A stretch of DNA of 64,000 nucleotides. It comes from Sclerurus mexicanus (lineage: Eukaryota; Chordata; Aves; Passeriformes; Furnariidae). The stretch spans positions 602,328-666,327 of the forward strand of contig VWZF01005531.1 in NCBI GenBank assembly GCA_013396755.1, written 5' to 3'. A program made the position numbers and the translations under genes. The notes beneath the pieces were generated by a model. That model searched no databases, was not told the DNA's origin, and worked only from the letters and a program-made list of their open reading frames with translations. This document shows positions 1-12,400 of the stretch, piece by piece (the stretch's first letter is position 1; every line of letters begins with the position of its first letter).

Positions 1-3000
1 TAGAGGTTTCACAGGGCTGGTGTGACTTATCTGTCCCTCTAGAGCACAAGCATTTTGTTGTTGCTGTTGTTTCTGTGCTGATCTTTTGCACAAAGCCACT
101 TTGCCGAGGTTTTCTGTACCGTTTTGGCACTAAATCTTTAGGGAAGGGTGGTCTGCCAGTTCTTGAGGATACCTTTACCATGAAAAATCATGCAGAACAA
201 TCGATGAGTGCTCCCAGCTTGGGGAACTCTGTGTGATGTACATAAATCCAGGAGGGTTTTGTAAAAATGCAGTAGAGTACATAGTGTGCCAAGGTAAGAA
301 ATCAAGTAACAAGTTGGTTAAGCACCTTTCAAAGAGAGATGGAAATTGGAAAACGCTAACAAGTAACTCAGAGAATATTCCTTTTCTGCACATCCCCAGA
401 TAGGACAGATGTTGCATCCTTTGGCTTCACATCTCTTGGATTCTGATCCTTGTCCAAGTGAATGGGAAACTCATCCATTTTGAGCGGGGGGAAGGAAAGG
501 GGCTATAGGCACCAAGAAACTCCTCCAAACAATTTCTGTCTGCCAAGGAGACCATTTCAAACATTGCTCCGTAGCGTAATCCTGTCTGTCACAGCTCTTG
601 TTGGTTTACACCAACTAACCGAATTTTCTGCTTATGAACAAACAAAAGACACACTCTGCACAGTGCACTCAGGCTCCAACAAAATTATCATACATGTGGG
701 ACTAAATACCCTTCCTTGTTACTCCAAAAGGGAATAAGCTCTGTTATGGACAGAAACCTTTAGGCTGTGCATCAAAGCTAAAAATTACCCTTCCATCTGA
801 GCAATTACAGCAGAATAAAGTGTAATTAAACCATACCCAGCTAGAGGAAAGTACATCCTTTTGTGGTAGCTACACAGTGTGTCTCTTGAATCAGATCCAG
901 TAATCAAAGCAAGAATCTCTAGGTTTAAAAATGTGCATTTGTGTATGCTGAGATGAAAAAGCGTAATTTTATGTTCGTCTTCATCTGCATACCTGCATGC
1001 CTTTTGCAGGGCTACAAAGCAGCATGTAACAAGCAGTTTAACTTAACTCTTATGAAGGGGACGCAAATACTCGGGAAAATTCTAAAGTTTTACTATTAAT
1101 GCATTTTCACTGAAGGTCAGTAAGTCTTGTCTTGAGGAAAAAAAATCATCATAAAAGGAAAATTAAGATAGAACCGTTAGCCAGTGCTTTCTGACTTTGT
1201 TTAAAGTGAGCAGGTTCTGAGGGAGCTTGTTTGGGGGAAGAAGTTGAACACTGCCTTAAAAACTGTGGTTATTGTCTGAAGAGAACTGTCTGAGAATTTG
1301 GATCTTCATGCTTTAAGCTTTGAGAAAGTTTATACGATTCTCAAGTCTGAAGAAATCTTGGTTTATAAGTTAATGGCGATTTTTTTTCTAGATGCCATCA
1401 CGGCAGTATTAATCTTGTGTCTGCAGATCAAGCTGTGTTTTGTTTTGTTCAGCACTGTCAGAAGCAAAGACAGCTGGAATTTGAATTTGTCCAGCGATGA
1501 TAATGAATGTATGAAGCAGCTTAAAAGGCAGCTTTCCCCTTTGCCACTGTGCTGGCCTCATTAGCAGTTGTAGTCTTGCACAATTTCTCAGTTGGCTGGG
1601 TGTAAAGTGTCTTTGGAGGAGGACACAGTGGTCCCATCCATGCTGAGATTTATTGGATAATGCGAAACTAATTCCAGGCATAGTCAGTTCAGGACATCTT
1701 TGTGCCATCATTGCTAGCCCATAGCGGTAAGAAAACAAGAAAATGGTGTAATAGACTGTAGTGACAGGTGATGCAGAATTGTCTTCCCAGCCTTGAGTAA
1801 ATTGTTCCCAAAATTCCTGGTGACATGGCCATAATTGCCACTTGAGCCTCACCCTGTTTCTCTGCAGCCTGGGTAGGAGTTGTCAAAGGAGACAATGGGT
1901 GTTGTTAAAGGAAGGGTTCCAGCTTTGAACTGAGTCACTGGTATGTTAATCACTTACATGAGGATAGCACAGAATTTGGATCACAGAGTGACAAGCACTG
2001 ATTTACAAGAGGAAAGGGTGGTGCTAAGCCAGCCCACACAGCAAATGAAGAAAGCTGGAGTGAAGCCCTGGTCCTGCACTGCAGATTGATTCTTGGTACT
2101 CTTGGCCAGGCAGCAGGAAGAGGGTAAAATCTGGATTACCCTGTTTAAAAGCAGAATCCTGTGTTTATCCTTAACGAGTACTCGCAGGTACTTTATGACA
2201 ATAAATTAACATAAACAAAATTATTTGTGATCTTCAGATGCAGAGTTACTGCAGGCATGTGAAGTAGAAGCATTCATGAGACATTGGAAATAATTACAAG
2301 AGAAGCCATTTTTGGGTAGAAGTTAAGCAGCAGCGATTCTTGGTGTTGTTTTTATCCCATATGATACCAATATTGCTTTCCCTTATGAGATGCATATTTA
2401 ACTCCTCAAAGAATGGAACTCAATTAATTTATGGTCACCCAGGTAAAAACTAGAAGTTTATTCTCCACCTGATCTTTGGGATCTCTAAAGTATCCCTGGA
2501 AACAGAAAGACATTCAGAAGGAAGTGTATTCCCTCTGAATTAGACATTCATGTGATCCAGAGCTGCCTGTCTGTCTCCATCAGAGAGAGCCTGGACAGCT
2601 GACTTAAGGCAGCTTTTAGATGGATGCTGACAGATAAAATGGATTTCAGCCACAGAAAGTAATTTTGATTTTGAGATACCAGAAGTGCCAGACCTTTCTG
2701 CAAAACAAATTGCAGCAGAGGGCTTACATCCCAACCACCAGATGAAAGTTAGATGCTCACCATCATTTCTCAGTGTTGCTAACTTACGCAGGCAGCTTCA
2801 AAAGGTTGGTAATTAATGCCTTTCGAATGAACAGTCTGAATCAAATTCAAACTTCTTACAACAGTTTTGACCATCTGATATATCTTTGTTGCAATCTTTT
2901 TAATTCTCTTTACTCCCACAAAATAAGGTCCTTGTGTTTGAAGAGTTGTATTCACCCGAATGAGCGATCAGTGTTGGCTTTGTAGGCAAGAAGAGGATGT

Positions 3001-3485
3001 TTCCCATGAAGTGGTCACTGGTGGACTCTTATGGGGCATGGACACCTTTGTATGCCCATGATCTTGTGAAATTCTGGGCCCCCTGCAAAATCAGTTAGAA
3101 ATTTACTCTAGGAAATTCAACTTGCAGAACTTTGCAAGAGCCCTCTTTCAGTGCTGAGAATAGTTCTGCCTTGGCTCCATATTTTTTAGGATAACCCCAT
3201 TCATCAGTGAGGAGGAAAAAAATAGACTGAGGCGCGAGTGTATTGTAATTAACCGTGATTTAAGAATCGCTACGCTTGCCAGAGGCACTTACTGAGAGAT
3301 GTATGGAAATCTAACAGCACTGTCAGAACAAAACCAATGGCTTTGTTCAGGTTCCTGTGAACACTGGTTTACAAACACAAGATGCAGTTTGGTATCCTCA
3401 ATTTCTTCTTCTCCTCTCTTTTTTTTTCTTTTTTTTTTTCTTTTTTTTTTGGTGTGTGCATGCTTTTGTCTCATCTTTTCGTTAG
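1..3485 (+). other. BMPER: BMPER intron, 3' part (upstream of the first exon in the window)
   Basis: This is non-coding sequence leading up to the splice acceptor before 3486. The open frames in it are short and show no protein family I recognise. A TTG/CTG-rich patch lies at about 55-80 and a pyrimidine tract at 3402-3450. I see no recognisable mobile element here. It is assigned to an intron because the next exon begins inside a codon, so at least one more BMPER coding exon must lie to the left of the window. Confidence 0.8.
3402..3450 (+). promoter_or_regulatory. Uninterrupted 49-nt polypyrimidine tract upstream of BMPER exon
   Basis: All bases from 3402 to 3450 are C or T, mostly T runs separated by single C residues. 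A short GT-repeat patch follows directly. The tract ends 35 nt before the splice acceptor, so it probably includes or flanks the branch-point region and could bind pyrimidine-tract splicing factors such as PTB or U2AF. That role is inferred from position and composition only. Confidence 0.6.
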
Positions 3486-3822
3486 GCTTGGAAATCTCGT
3501 GGGATGGAGACAGTTTTGTGGAAGTCATGGCTGCACCACATCTGAAAGGCAGACTCTGTGGTCTGTGTGGCAACTACAACGGGCACAAGCGAGATGACCT
3601 GATTGGGGGGGATGGCAATTTCAAGTTCGATGTGGACGACTTTGCCGAATCCTGGCGCGTGGAGTCCAACGAGTTCTGCAGCCGCCCGCAGAGAAAACCT
3701 GTGCCCGAGCTCTGTCACGGCACAGTCAGGGTGAAACTCCGAGCTCACCGGGAGTGCCAGAAGCTCAAAGCGTGGGAATTTCAGAGCTGTCATTCAACGG
3801 TGGATTATACCACGTTTTACCG
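3486..3822 (+). CDS. BMPER: BMPER (Crossveinless-2) coding exon: end of VWD domain and start of C8 module
   Basis: This is an internal exon of the secreted BMP-binding regulator BMPER, which binds BMP ligands and Chordin outside the cell and tunes BMP signalling. The translation runs from GLEISWDGDSFVEV through the VWD core CGLCGNYNGHKRDD and DDFAESWRVESNEFC to CHSTVDYTTFYR. The GLCGNYNG motif is typical of von Willebrand type D domains. The two cysteines after ESWRV begin the C8 region that continues in the next exon. The acceptor is TTCGTTAG before 3486 and the donor is CG|GTGAGT after 3822. The first codon is split 1+2 across the left junction and the last codon 2+1 across the right. Length is 337 nt, not a multiple of three, so skipping it would shift the frame. 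By comparison with the roughly 685-residue mammalian protein it covers about residues 470-582. The GDPH cleavage site known for this family should lie upstream of the window. Confidence 0.95.
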
Positions 3823-4205
3823 GTGAGTGGGGCTTGTTGGGGAGGGAGATGGTAAGTTGCTGTGCGAGGAGAAAAACCACACACAGTTGGCCCAATTTCA
3901 GTCGCATTTGAAAACATGCATTGAGCTGCTTTTGCTGAGAATTAATATACAGGCTTAGAGGTACATTATGGGGAGGTCTCCTGAGCCTGGAATCAGAAGA
4001 AGATGGTTCTGAGCTTGCATACCCAATCAGCCAACAGTGAGAAGGGCAGGCAGGGTTGTGATGGCCTAGAGAAAAAGTACTTTTGGAGACTGAGGAAGGA
4101 GGGGGAAGAGACTTCAAAACATTTTGGTAAGCTCTGATTTCGAAGTCAGTTGTAAAGCTGAGGCTGACTTTAGTTGCTGTTGCTTGTGGTCCAGAGGAGC
4201 GTGAT

Positions 4206-4345
4206 GCTGAGATGAGCTGAGTTGGTTGGAGCATGGTGCTAAAAACATCAAGTTCACAGGTTTGACCTCTGTATGGGCTACTCCCTTTAAGAGTTGGACT
4301 TGATGATCCATGTGGGTCCTTTTCAACTAAAAATATTCTGTGTCT
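4206..4345 (+). mobile_element. tRNA-Ile-derived SINE with CR1-like tail (TguSINE1-like)
   Basis: The first 75 bases resemble a decayed isoleucine tRNA gene: an A-box-like GAGCTGAGTTGG at 4215, an anticodon-region remnant GGTGCTAAAAACATCAAG, a B-box-like GGTTTGACCTC at 4259, and a GTATGGGCTA end. The tail (GAGTTGGACTTGATGATCC, then GGGTCCTTTTCAACT and ATTCTGTG) matches the 3' end of avian CR1 LINEs. This composite structure is that of TguSINE1-type elements described in songbirds. It is not a working tRNA gene, because the stem pairing and box sequences are degraded. Edges are approximate. Confidence 0.8.
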
Positions 4346-5760
4346 TCCCAGAAGCATTTTGAAAATTACTTTATTAAAACAGAGATATTAAATATGCCTA
4401 ATGCTTCTTGAATAGGGGAGTTTGTGTGTTGAGAGTTTGAAAGGAGAGAGTTAACAAAAAGTCTCATGCATGCCCATCCTGGCCTGGGAGACAAGAAAGA
4501 CAGATGAGGATCTAGAAGCCTTGAGTCAGTGAATTATTTAAGATTTTTTATCTTTAAAATGCTTCCAGTCTAAACCACAGATACGTATTTTCTGTTCCTC
4601 AATGGGCATGAGTTTATTTACCCCTCACTCAGTAAATAAAATGGGCTTCTCTTTTGATTGCCTGACACAAAAGATAAAAGCAAGCTGAGTCACAGTTGTG
4701 TGATGGTGGATGGAGCTGTCTGATCTCTGTGCTTCCAGCTTTTCCCACTTGGGCACATCTGCTAAACTATTGGGCTTATTAGGAAAAGCTTTCTAAAGTG
4801 ACTTGATTTCCCTTCTGAATTGTCTTTCCTCTTCTTTTATAATGAGACAGAAAGACTTTAATCTACTCCAGTGGAATACACCTGGGACTGGAGAATGCTG
4901 GAAGCAGCACCACCTGTAGCCTGTGTGCCTGTGCCTTTACTTTGCTGTAGAGTATCTGTGCTGGGAGCCTGGCAAAGAGTAAAGATTCTACTGTGTGCAG
5001 GTTGTAATACTTTATCTTTTCCAATGGCTGGAGGCACAACACAGAGCACTGGAGAAGCTTACACACACGCAGGTTCTGCTAAATGCATTTCAGCAACATT
5101 CCCATCTCACTTCCATTGTCCTTTAAAGGTAAGTGATGACAATGCAAATGGAAAACAGGCCCGGAGAGATTTGTTCCATTTTGCAGTGGATTTTTTGTCC
5201 CTTTTTTAAAGTAGCTCATGATTAATTTAGTGCAATACACTTCCTGACACCGCAGCAGAAAATGATTTATATTTTGGCTACAGCAGCCAGAAAAAAGATT
5301 TCTATGTGCTTGCACACCAGAATTATTGTAGAGCTTTTCTGTTCCTTTAAAATTAAGTCTAATGTTTGTCCTGGAAAGACAGTGAAATCAAACAAGTATT
5401 TAATTTGATTATGTGCTTTTGCAGAAAAGTATATTTTTCCCTAAGGAAACTTTATGCTGAAATGAGCATCGTATCCTGTCAGAAGAAGCCGTTCATTTGT
5501 TTCCACTGAGATGTTGCTGACTGTTAGAATGCTCAGCTCCCAACACAGGAATAAAAAATAAACTATAATTTATAGTTAAATGATGGTATGTAGTAGAATG
5601 CTGCTTCTTGTTAGAAACTGATAAGGTTGTACCAAACAATTTAGTCAGTGACCATCACTATTTTTCATACTGGGAACTTTCCACAGGGAGGTAATGATTA
5701 GGGGGACACACATTAGAGAAAGTTCTGGAAACTTTTCTAACATTAATCTTTACAGATATA

Positions 5761-5806
5761 AGTATGTATGTGTGTGCGTGTATGTGTAAGTATAAATATG
5801 AGTATG
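5761..5806. repeat. Degenerate GTAT/GTGT simple repeat
   Basis: A run of alternating purine-pyrimidine built from GTAT, GTGT and AAGT units, interrupted by point changes. It is an ordinary decayed microsatellite in the intron. Confidence 0.6.
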
Positions 5807-8800
5807 TCAGAGATTTGCATTATTCATTAATTTCATTTCCATGGATTTCATGCAAGGACCCATTACTGGCGATGTACTTTTGCAAAAAAATTTAAATTTC
5901 CATTAGAAGAAATTTAAATTAACACAGCTTTTACTAAGCTCTTTTGGAAAAGCATATTTAGTCGATGTTCTCTAATTTCAGGGTATGTTTAACTAAAATT
6001 TTTCAAATTCTCCTGTTCTGACTCTGACCAAGCTCTTAGCAGTAAGAAAAGCGAGGAGGTTGAATGACAGGGTCAGATTCTTTAATTTTCTATTCATCTC
6101 CCCATTGCATTGAATAGCCTCTCAGTTTTTACCCTCCAACATTACGTACTGTGGAATTTTTCCATTTGAAATACTGCATTCGCAAGAGTTAACCTTTCTT
6201 GGTCATTCTTGCCTTCATTATCAACGTTGCTTCATTTTCATTACGCTGCCTGGGTAGTGACCTGCTGTTAATAAAATTTCTCAGAAATAGAAATAAACTC
6301 AGCAGGAACATTACAAATTAGGGTGTGTTTTCTCCAAATACCAAAAAAGGCAGTGAACAATGCATTGCAAACATTTGTCTGACACCGTGTTACCGAGGAG
6401 GTTTCTGTGAAGATGTCTCAAATTCATTTGAAATCTCATTCTTTTTACAGCTGTGGTTTCTCCTTTTGTTAGCCGTCCAAAAAGCATACAGTGTGATTGT
6501 CGTGATTGTTGAGTGAAAAGGATATATTACTGTTTTAAAGAGTAGAGGCAAGCTGCGTGTTGACTCCTGAGCTTGGCCTTGAGAGATCTCTGACACCTTA
6601 GCTTGTGCACATTGCCCTTAATCCTTTTTTTTGATGTTTTGGTGACTTGTGTTTCCCTGCAAAGCACATGGTTAGAAGAAAGCACAATGTAAGTGTGCAA
6701 GAAAAGATTTTGAAATAGTCAAAAATTGTTGCAAGCCAACAATTTTAGTGTCTAATTTTATACCACTCTTTTAATTCTTTGTTTTGTAACTAGGCACGTT
6801 TTGTGGGATTTTAATTGTGGTTTGCTTTGTTTAGTTTTGGGCTGGTATTTTTTGTTTGTCTTTAATGCATTGCTACTTGTTCAGTACTCATGAGTAGTAC
6901 ACTAAATATAACCCTTGGGGTTTAGCTTTCTGGAGGCAAGTTCTTTAGGCAGGGCAACAATTTTGAGTGCAGGAGATTTTGGTAAAGCCAAGAAGAGCTG
7001 ATTAGCAGTTAGCATCATTACTGTTGGTGCTTGTCTGTTTTGGTATTTCATTGTGGCTAAACATCCTGGATTGCTCCTTGGAAAAAAAAAAAAAAGATAA
7101 TTAAACCATGTATGCAATTCAGCTTGCATTCCATTCCAATTCCTGAAGCTGCTCTTGAGTAATAAGCAGCTGATATTGCCTGAATACCTTGTGCTGCTGT
7201 TACCAGGAAAAGCTCTATCACATTATTTAAGCTCTTGGATGATGATTTGGGGAGCTTAGGGGGCTTTCTGTGCTCACCAAGCCCTACCCCGTGGCTGATC
7301 TCATTGTGTGTCTTTGGGCACTGCTAGAGCAGGAGCCTGGAGGTGACTCCAGCCCTGGTGAGGCCAGGGAGCCATGTGGTTATGCGGGGCAGTTCCCCAG
7401 TGTGCCCCTGTGCCTGCTTTGCTTGGCCATGGCTGACCCCTCTCAGGAGCCTCCTTGGGGGGCACAAGAGCAGGCAGCCCCTCACAGGTGTGGGGAACCA
7501 CACTGAGAGGGGCACAGCAATGTACAGCTTTGTACAGGGGCAAGTAGGGCTGCAGGAGACGCTGTAGAGGATGACACAGGACTAATCCTCCTAGAACACC
7601 TGCCCTCATTAAGCATCCATGGCTTTCCAGTAGGTTGTTGGGTTTTCTTTAAACCTGGCATCAGCAGATTTGGAATGCGACACCAACATGATGTCAGTGT
7701 ATCACCTGTGTCTGATACACCTACACAGCAGCTGAGTTCGTAAATGATAGTGCTCGGGACTCTCACTGCTGCCATAACTTTGGAAAAATGTCCAGTGTCT
7801 TGCTTTTCCCATGCAGTGGATTTCTCTATTTCAGATTGGAAAATTTGTATGCCTAACTCTTAAGACAAGTTTTTTTGTTGTTACTACTCTTCCTATTATT
7901 ATTGCTATGTATTTTTGGTTTTGCTGCTATTATTATTGTGTTTTTAACAGACAATAGCATACCAAATAATTAATTACTCTTTTTCTCTTTTACAACTGTC
8001 CTAAGAGATATATTTTTCTCTAAAACACTTGAATTTAGTCACTTTCAGTATTTTATGGCAAGCAATAATTGACATAGTAATAGCATAATTTGTTTGAATC
8101 CGTTAATCACATGCATTCAAGAAATGCAGATCTCTTTTATTGCATCTCATCTTAAATGTTGCTTGACGTGATGACATTACTCCATCTATAGCTTGTGGTT
8201 TAACAATTAATGAGGTTCTATTGCAGTTAACCAAATAACTGTGCAGGTACTGCTGCAGTCTTGCAGTTTTTCTAGAAGTTTCCACGTAACTAGAGAAAAT
8301 ATTGCTGCTTAAACTTCGAGCATAAATTGCAACGTTGTGTAGTTTGTCAGTTCTCTGGTATTGACTTTGGCTCTTAAGCCATAAGTGGCTGCAGAGAGCA
8401 TGTGAGCCATTGCATTGCTAAGTTAATTACAAACTCTGCTTAAAAGATTGGGACCAAGGGTTTGTGGCTTTGAAGCAGAAGTTTGAAGGGTTTTTTCCCT
8501 GTTAACAATGGTGTCCCACAGCTGTAACATTCATGTGGTTGTGCCCCTGTGTTCACTCAGCAGGATGGTACAAAGGAAATGTAGGCTGAAGAATTACTTC
8601 AGAAAATCCCGATTCAAGTGTTTAAGGGGTGGGTGGAACTGGGATCTCTGGAACCCTCAGTTTGCTGCCAAGGGCACATATTGCACATTTCCCCCCTGTG
8701 AGGTTCTCTGGCCCTGGCTGTGCATTGAGCAGCTGCCTGTGCTGCTCCTGCTGAGGCCGGGCAGCTCTAGGGCTCCTCTGTGCTCTAAGTGAAGGACTGC

Positions 8801-9232
8801 TCATCGGGGTGACTCCTGTCCTGGCTTCTGCTCCTGAACCAGCCTGAACCTGTGTCCCTCTTCAAGACAAAGCCAGTGGTGTTGGCTCGAGAGAAGGACT
8901 GATGGCACGGAGCCGTGACTGGTCCCCTTGCAGACGTGGCACAGAGCAGGGGATGTCTCTTGCTTCCACTTGCCATTGTGCTAAGATGTGGATGTTTCTG
9001 TGCCTGTCAGACTGCCTGCCTGAAGCTGGCTCTGAGTCTGGGTCCTAGCAGTAGTGTAACCACAACAGAGAGGAGCTCAGGATGAAACAATTTGCTCAGC
9101 TTCTTGGGCAAATTGTCACTGAGCAGCTGTGCAACCCAGGGAGCTTCTGGTTAGAAAAGAATTTAAAAATATTTGAAATAATAGTAGGGGGTTTTTGTTG
9201 AGCAAATCTGCACAAGGATGTGAGTTTTCTGT

Positions 9233-9440
9233 GAATCACAGAACTACAAAATGGATAAGGTCGGAGGGGACCACAGTGAGGTCACCTGGTCCAACCCGCC
9301 TGCTCAAGCAGACACACGGTACAGAATTGCATCCAGATAGTTCTTGAATATCTCCAGTGAGGAAAACTCCACAACCTCTCTGGCCAGTCTGTTCCAGGGC
9401 TCAGTCACCTGCAGAAGTTCTTCACGTCTTCCACAGTTTT
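9233..9440 (-). mobile_element. CR1 LINE, 3' end fragment, minus strand
   Basis: Read on the + strand, this starts with GAATCACAGAACTACAAAATGG, the reverse complement of a CR1 3' terminus. It continues through GGTCGGAGGGGACC, CACCTGGTCCAACCC, TGCTCAAGCAG, TTGAATATCTCCAGTGAGG, CTCCACAACCTCTCTGG and CTGTTCCAGGGCTCAGTCACC, which are familiar avian CR1 phrases. It is 5'-truncated, as nearly all CR1 copies are, and diverged. The homology fades near 9440. It lies antisense to BMPER inside the long intron and contains no coding part. Confidence 0.9.
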
Positions 9441-12400
9441 AAGTCCCCTCCTTGAAGTATTTTTCATCTGATATAGCCAAGAGTGAGAGAGTGCAAGCTG
9501 CCAGAAAAATACTGTTTAGATATAAAGATTAGAAGTTTGGATTTGGACAAATAGGTTGAGTGGTCAGAAAACATAAATCTGAAGCCAGGCTGAGCTCAAT
9601 TATCTGCAGATCATGATTCTTCTTCATCTTTCCCCACACCCCTGCCCCTGGTGGGGGATTTTTCACAGAACCAAGTCCCATGCACTTGTGTCTGTTCAGA
9701 AAAGTACCTCAGGAATTTGGGGCTAGAAAACATTCTTCTCTTTGTATCAGTGGTTATTACAGCTGTAAAACATTGAAGCAATGCCAGAGGATTCACAGAT
9801 GTCTCCTTTCCTGTTGAGGTATTGGGAATCGGGGAGGGGGAGGGATTAGGGTGGAGAGGGCTCCAAAATCTGACAAAACAGTGGTGTTGGATAGACACCA
9901 TTCACCTGGGACTGTGCATGGCTTGCTTCCAGCTGAGAAGTGCATGCTTCCCCAGTGACCCAGTTTGTGTTTCCCTATATGGAAAGTTAATGATTTTTTA
10001 TTTTCTTCTTTAACAAAGAGAAATCTCTTATAGAAAAACCAGATGAAGCAGCATCCTACTGTGTGATTAAAACCCTGAAAGTTTCCTTTCCTTCAAAGGA
10101 TGGAATGTCTGGAATGTGGGGTTTTTTTGCTTAGCTGATTACATGATCACAACCCTACCTGTCCTTTTACTGTGAATGAGATGTTATTTCCTACTAGTTG
10201 TAAGTGCAATATGAGGCTTTCCCCCCCTCACTTTCCCAGGAAAAACCCCTCAATTTATGATTATCATGCATGCAGGTATATAAAGACTTACTATAAAAAC
10301 CTGCTTCTGCCTTGTAAAACTTCATTTTTTTCTGGTTTATTACCTGGTTCAATGAAATTCAAGTCAGGTGTTTCACAACCATGTACTGTCTTCCTCGTTG
10401 TCCAGTGTCTGACAGATGTGAGACTCTGCCTGTGAAAATGTAAGGTCAGTTTGACTGAGACAAAAGTAATCCTGAAGGTGGGTAGCAACTATGGGGTAGG
10501 GAGGAGAGGGGGAGATCTAACAGGAAAGCAGGGTACCCTAAATGCCCTTCTCATTTGTCAATATGGACTGCATTCTCAGAACTTGTTGTTCCTGGATTAC
10601 CTTTACCAGAGGTTTGGTAGGTTGGTTTTGTTTGTTTTTCTACAGTGCCTTGGAGTCATTAGATAAAATCCTGATTCATTGAAGTCAGTGGGAATTTTGC
10701 TGTATTTGGGTGACAGGTTTTCATCCTGGTGACTTTTCCTGTCCTATGCAGGTTTATTACACTCATCTCTTGTACCAGTTAGTCATCCTGGTTTTGCCTT
10801 CCCACCATTTGTTGTAGAACAGACAATTTAAGAAAGCTTCAGCTGGCTCAGAGCCAGCAGATGCATTCTGTACTGGGCTGGACAAAAGAAAACACGCTCA
10901 AACTGGGGACACAAATCCTGTTTGCTTGCCTCTTTTTTTCTAGGGGAAAACTAAGGGGTGACTTCCCAAGGCAGAAGACCTCATTTTCATGGCCACAGGC
11001 AACAGAGATCCTTTCTGTGTTCTGCTAACTTGAGTTCACTTGTAGAAAAAGCCTGCAACACTAGGTCTTGCTGTCCCTCACATTTTTCAAAGCCCATCTG
11101 ATAGGCTTTTAAACATGCCCTAGACATAACTTCTTTAATACAGGGTTTCCAATTGTAAATATCCTTATTAAAGCTACACTAACAAAATGCCACTGTTTCA
11201 CAGTGAGCATGAACATGCCCTAGGACTACCATGGCAAAATACAAGCACGTCCCTGTTGCATACACTAGGAAATAGTTTTTGAAAGGGCTCTTTCCCATTC
11301 TCGAAAACTCCACTGATGTCTCAGCATTATAATATAATGCATGATTTTTGAAAGAGGAGAGCAGATGTGGAGGAGGGCTGGTAGAAAAGCAGAGTGATGT
11401 CCTCTCTTGTGGTTATATTTTAAAAGATAATCACCTGCCATTTGGTGAGACTTGATCCACTGACAGAGAAAAAATACTTGCTACATCGAAGTATTCTTTG
11501 TAGCTGCAAAAATAAATCCCATTCTTGGAGAGATGCTGTTTGGAAAAGTTGTCAGCATCATCAGCGGAAATCACCCCATGTCTCTGTCAGGTACCACGGA
11601 TTTTTAACTGTGGCTGCTACAAAATCCAAGACCTCGGCTCGATCTCATTTTAATTAACCTCTGAGACAGGTTCTCAGCAGGGCTTTCTTTGCTAGTTTGT
11701 TTTAATTTAATTTTAGCTTTTTATGTTTTAAGCTTTATTGCAGTATTGATTTTAAATAAAATGCTGAGATGCTTGGCTGATGGCAACATGTCTATTTCTG
11801 TAAATAAATAATTCAAGAAACCAGCCCATCAGCTCTCATACTCTGCCTTGGGCAGAGGCTGGTAAGTGTTGCAGGGAAGAGGAAACCCACCCATACTGTA
11901 GCCAGCCAACTGTGCCGTGTCATACATGGGGAAGAAATCCCTTTCAGGCCCTTAGGATGATCAGTTTACATCTCATAGCATGAAATTTTAATTACCTTTC
12001 TTTTACCATGCATAACTGCAGCGCTACTATATTTCAGCTCCTATTTTAAGGCACCTGCAGTATATCCTGCCTAATTAGACACACAGCAAAGATGAACAAG
12101 GGTGTTTATAAGCAGGCAAATGAGATGAATTTGTGGGAAATGTTTTAAAAATAAGCTTAACCTAATCCTCCTGTTATTCTTATGAGTTCATTTATGCTTC
12201 TGGCAGGATAACCAGACAAAGCAAGACATGAGCTGTGACCAGCACAAAAAAATTTTCTGTATAAAGTTTGCCTTAGGAAGGTTTTGACATCTCCAAGCAG
12301 CTTATCGAGCTTGCTCTCACTGTCATTTGGAGAGCTTATTTGGTGCATGTGAGGAGTCCACTCTGGAGACGTTATATGGGTTAGATTTGATGGAATGCTT

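Noticed and set aside
3299..3485. ATG-started frame running into the BMPER exon
   Set aside because: The part before 3486 reads through the pyrimidine tract and the AG acceptor. It is intron that happens to be in frame, not an alternative start.
4206..4280. Functional tRNA-Ile gene
   Set aside because: The cloverleaf stems and the A and B boxes are degraded and a CR1-like tail follows, so it is a SINE head.
3794..4357. 187-codon minus-strand frame
   Set aside because: It overlaps the BMPER exon end and the SINE, has no recognisable domain, and is explained by lack of stops in those sequences.
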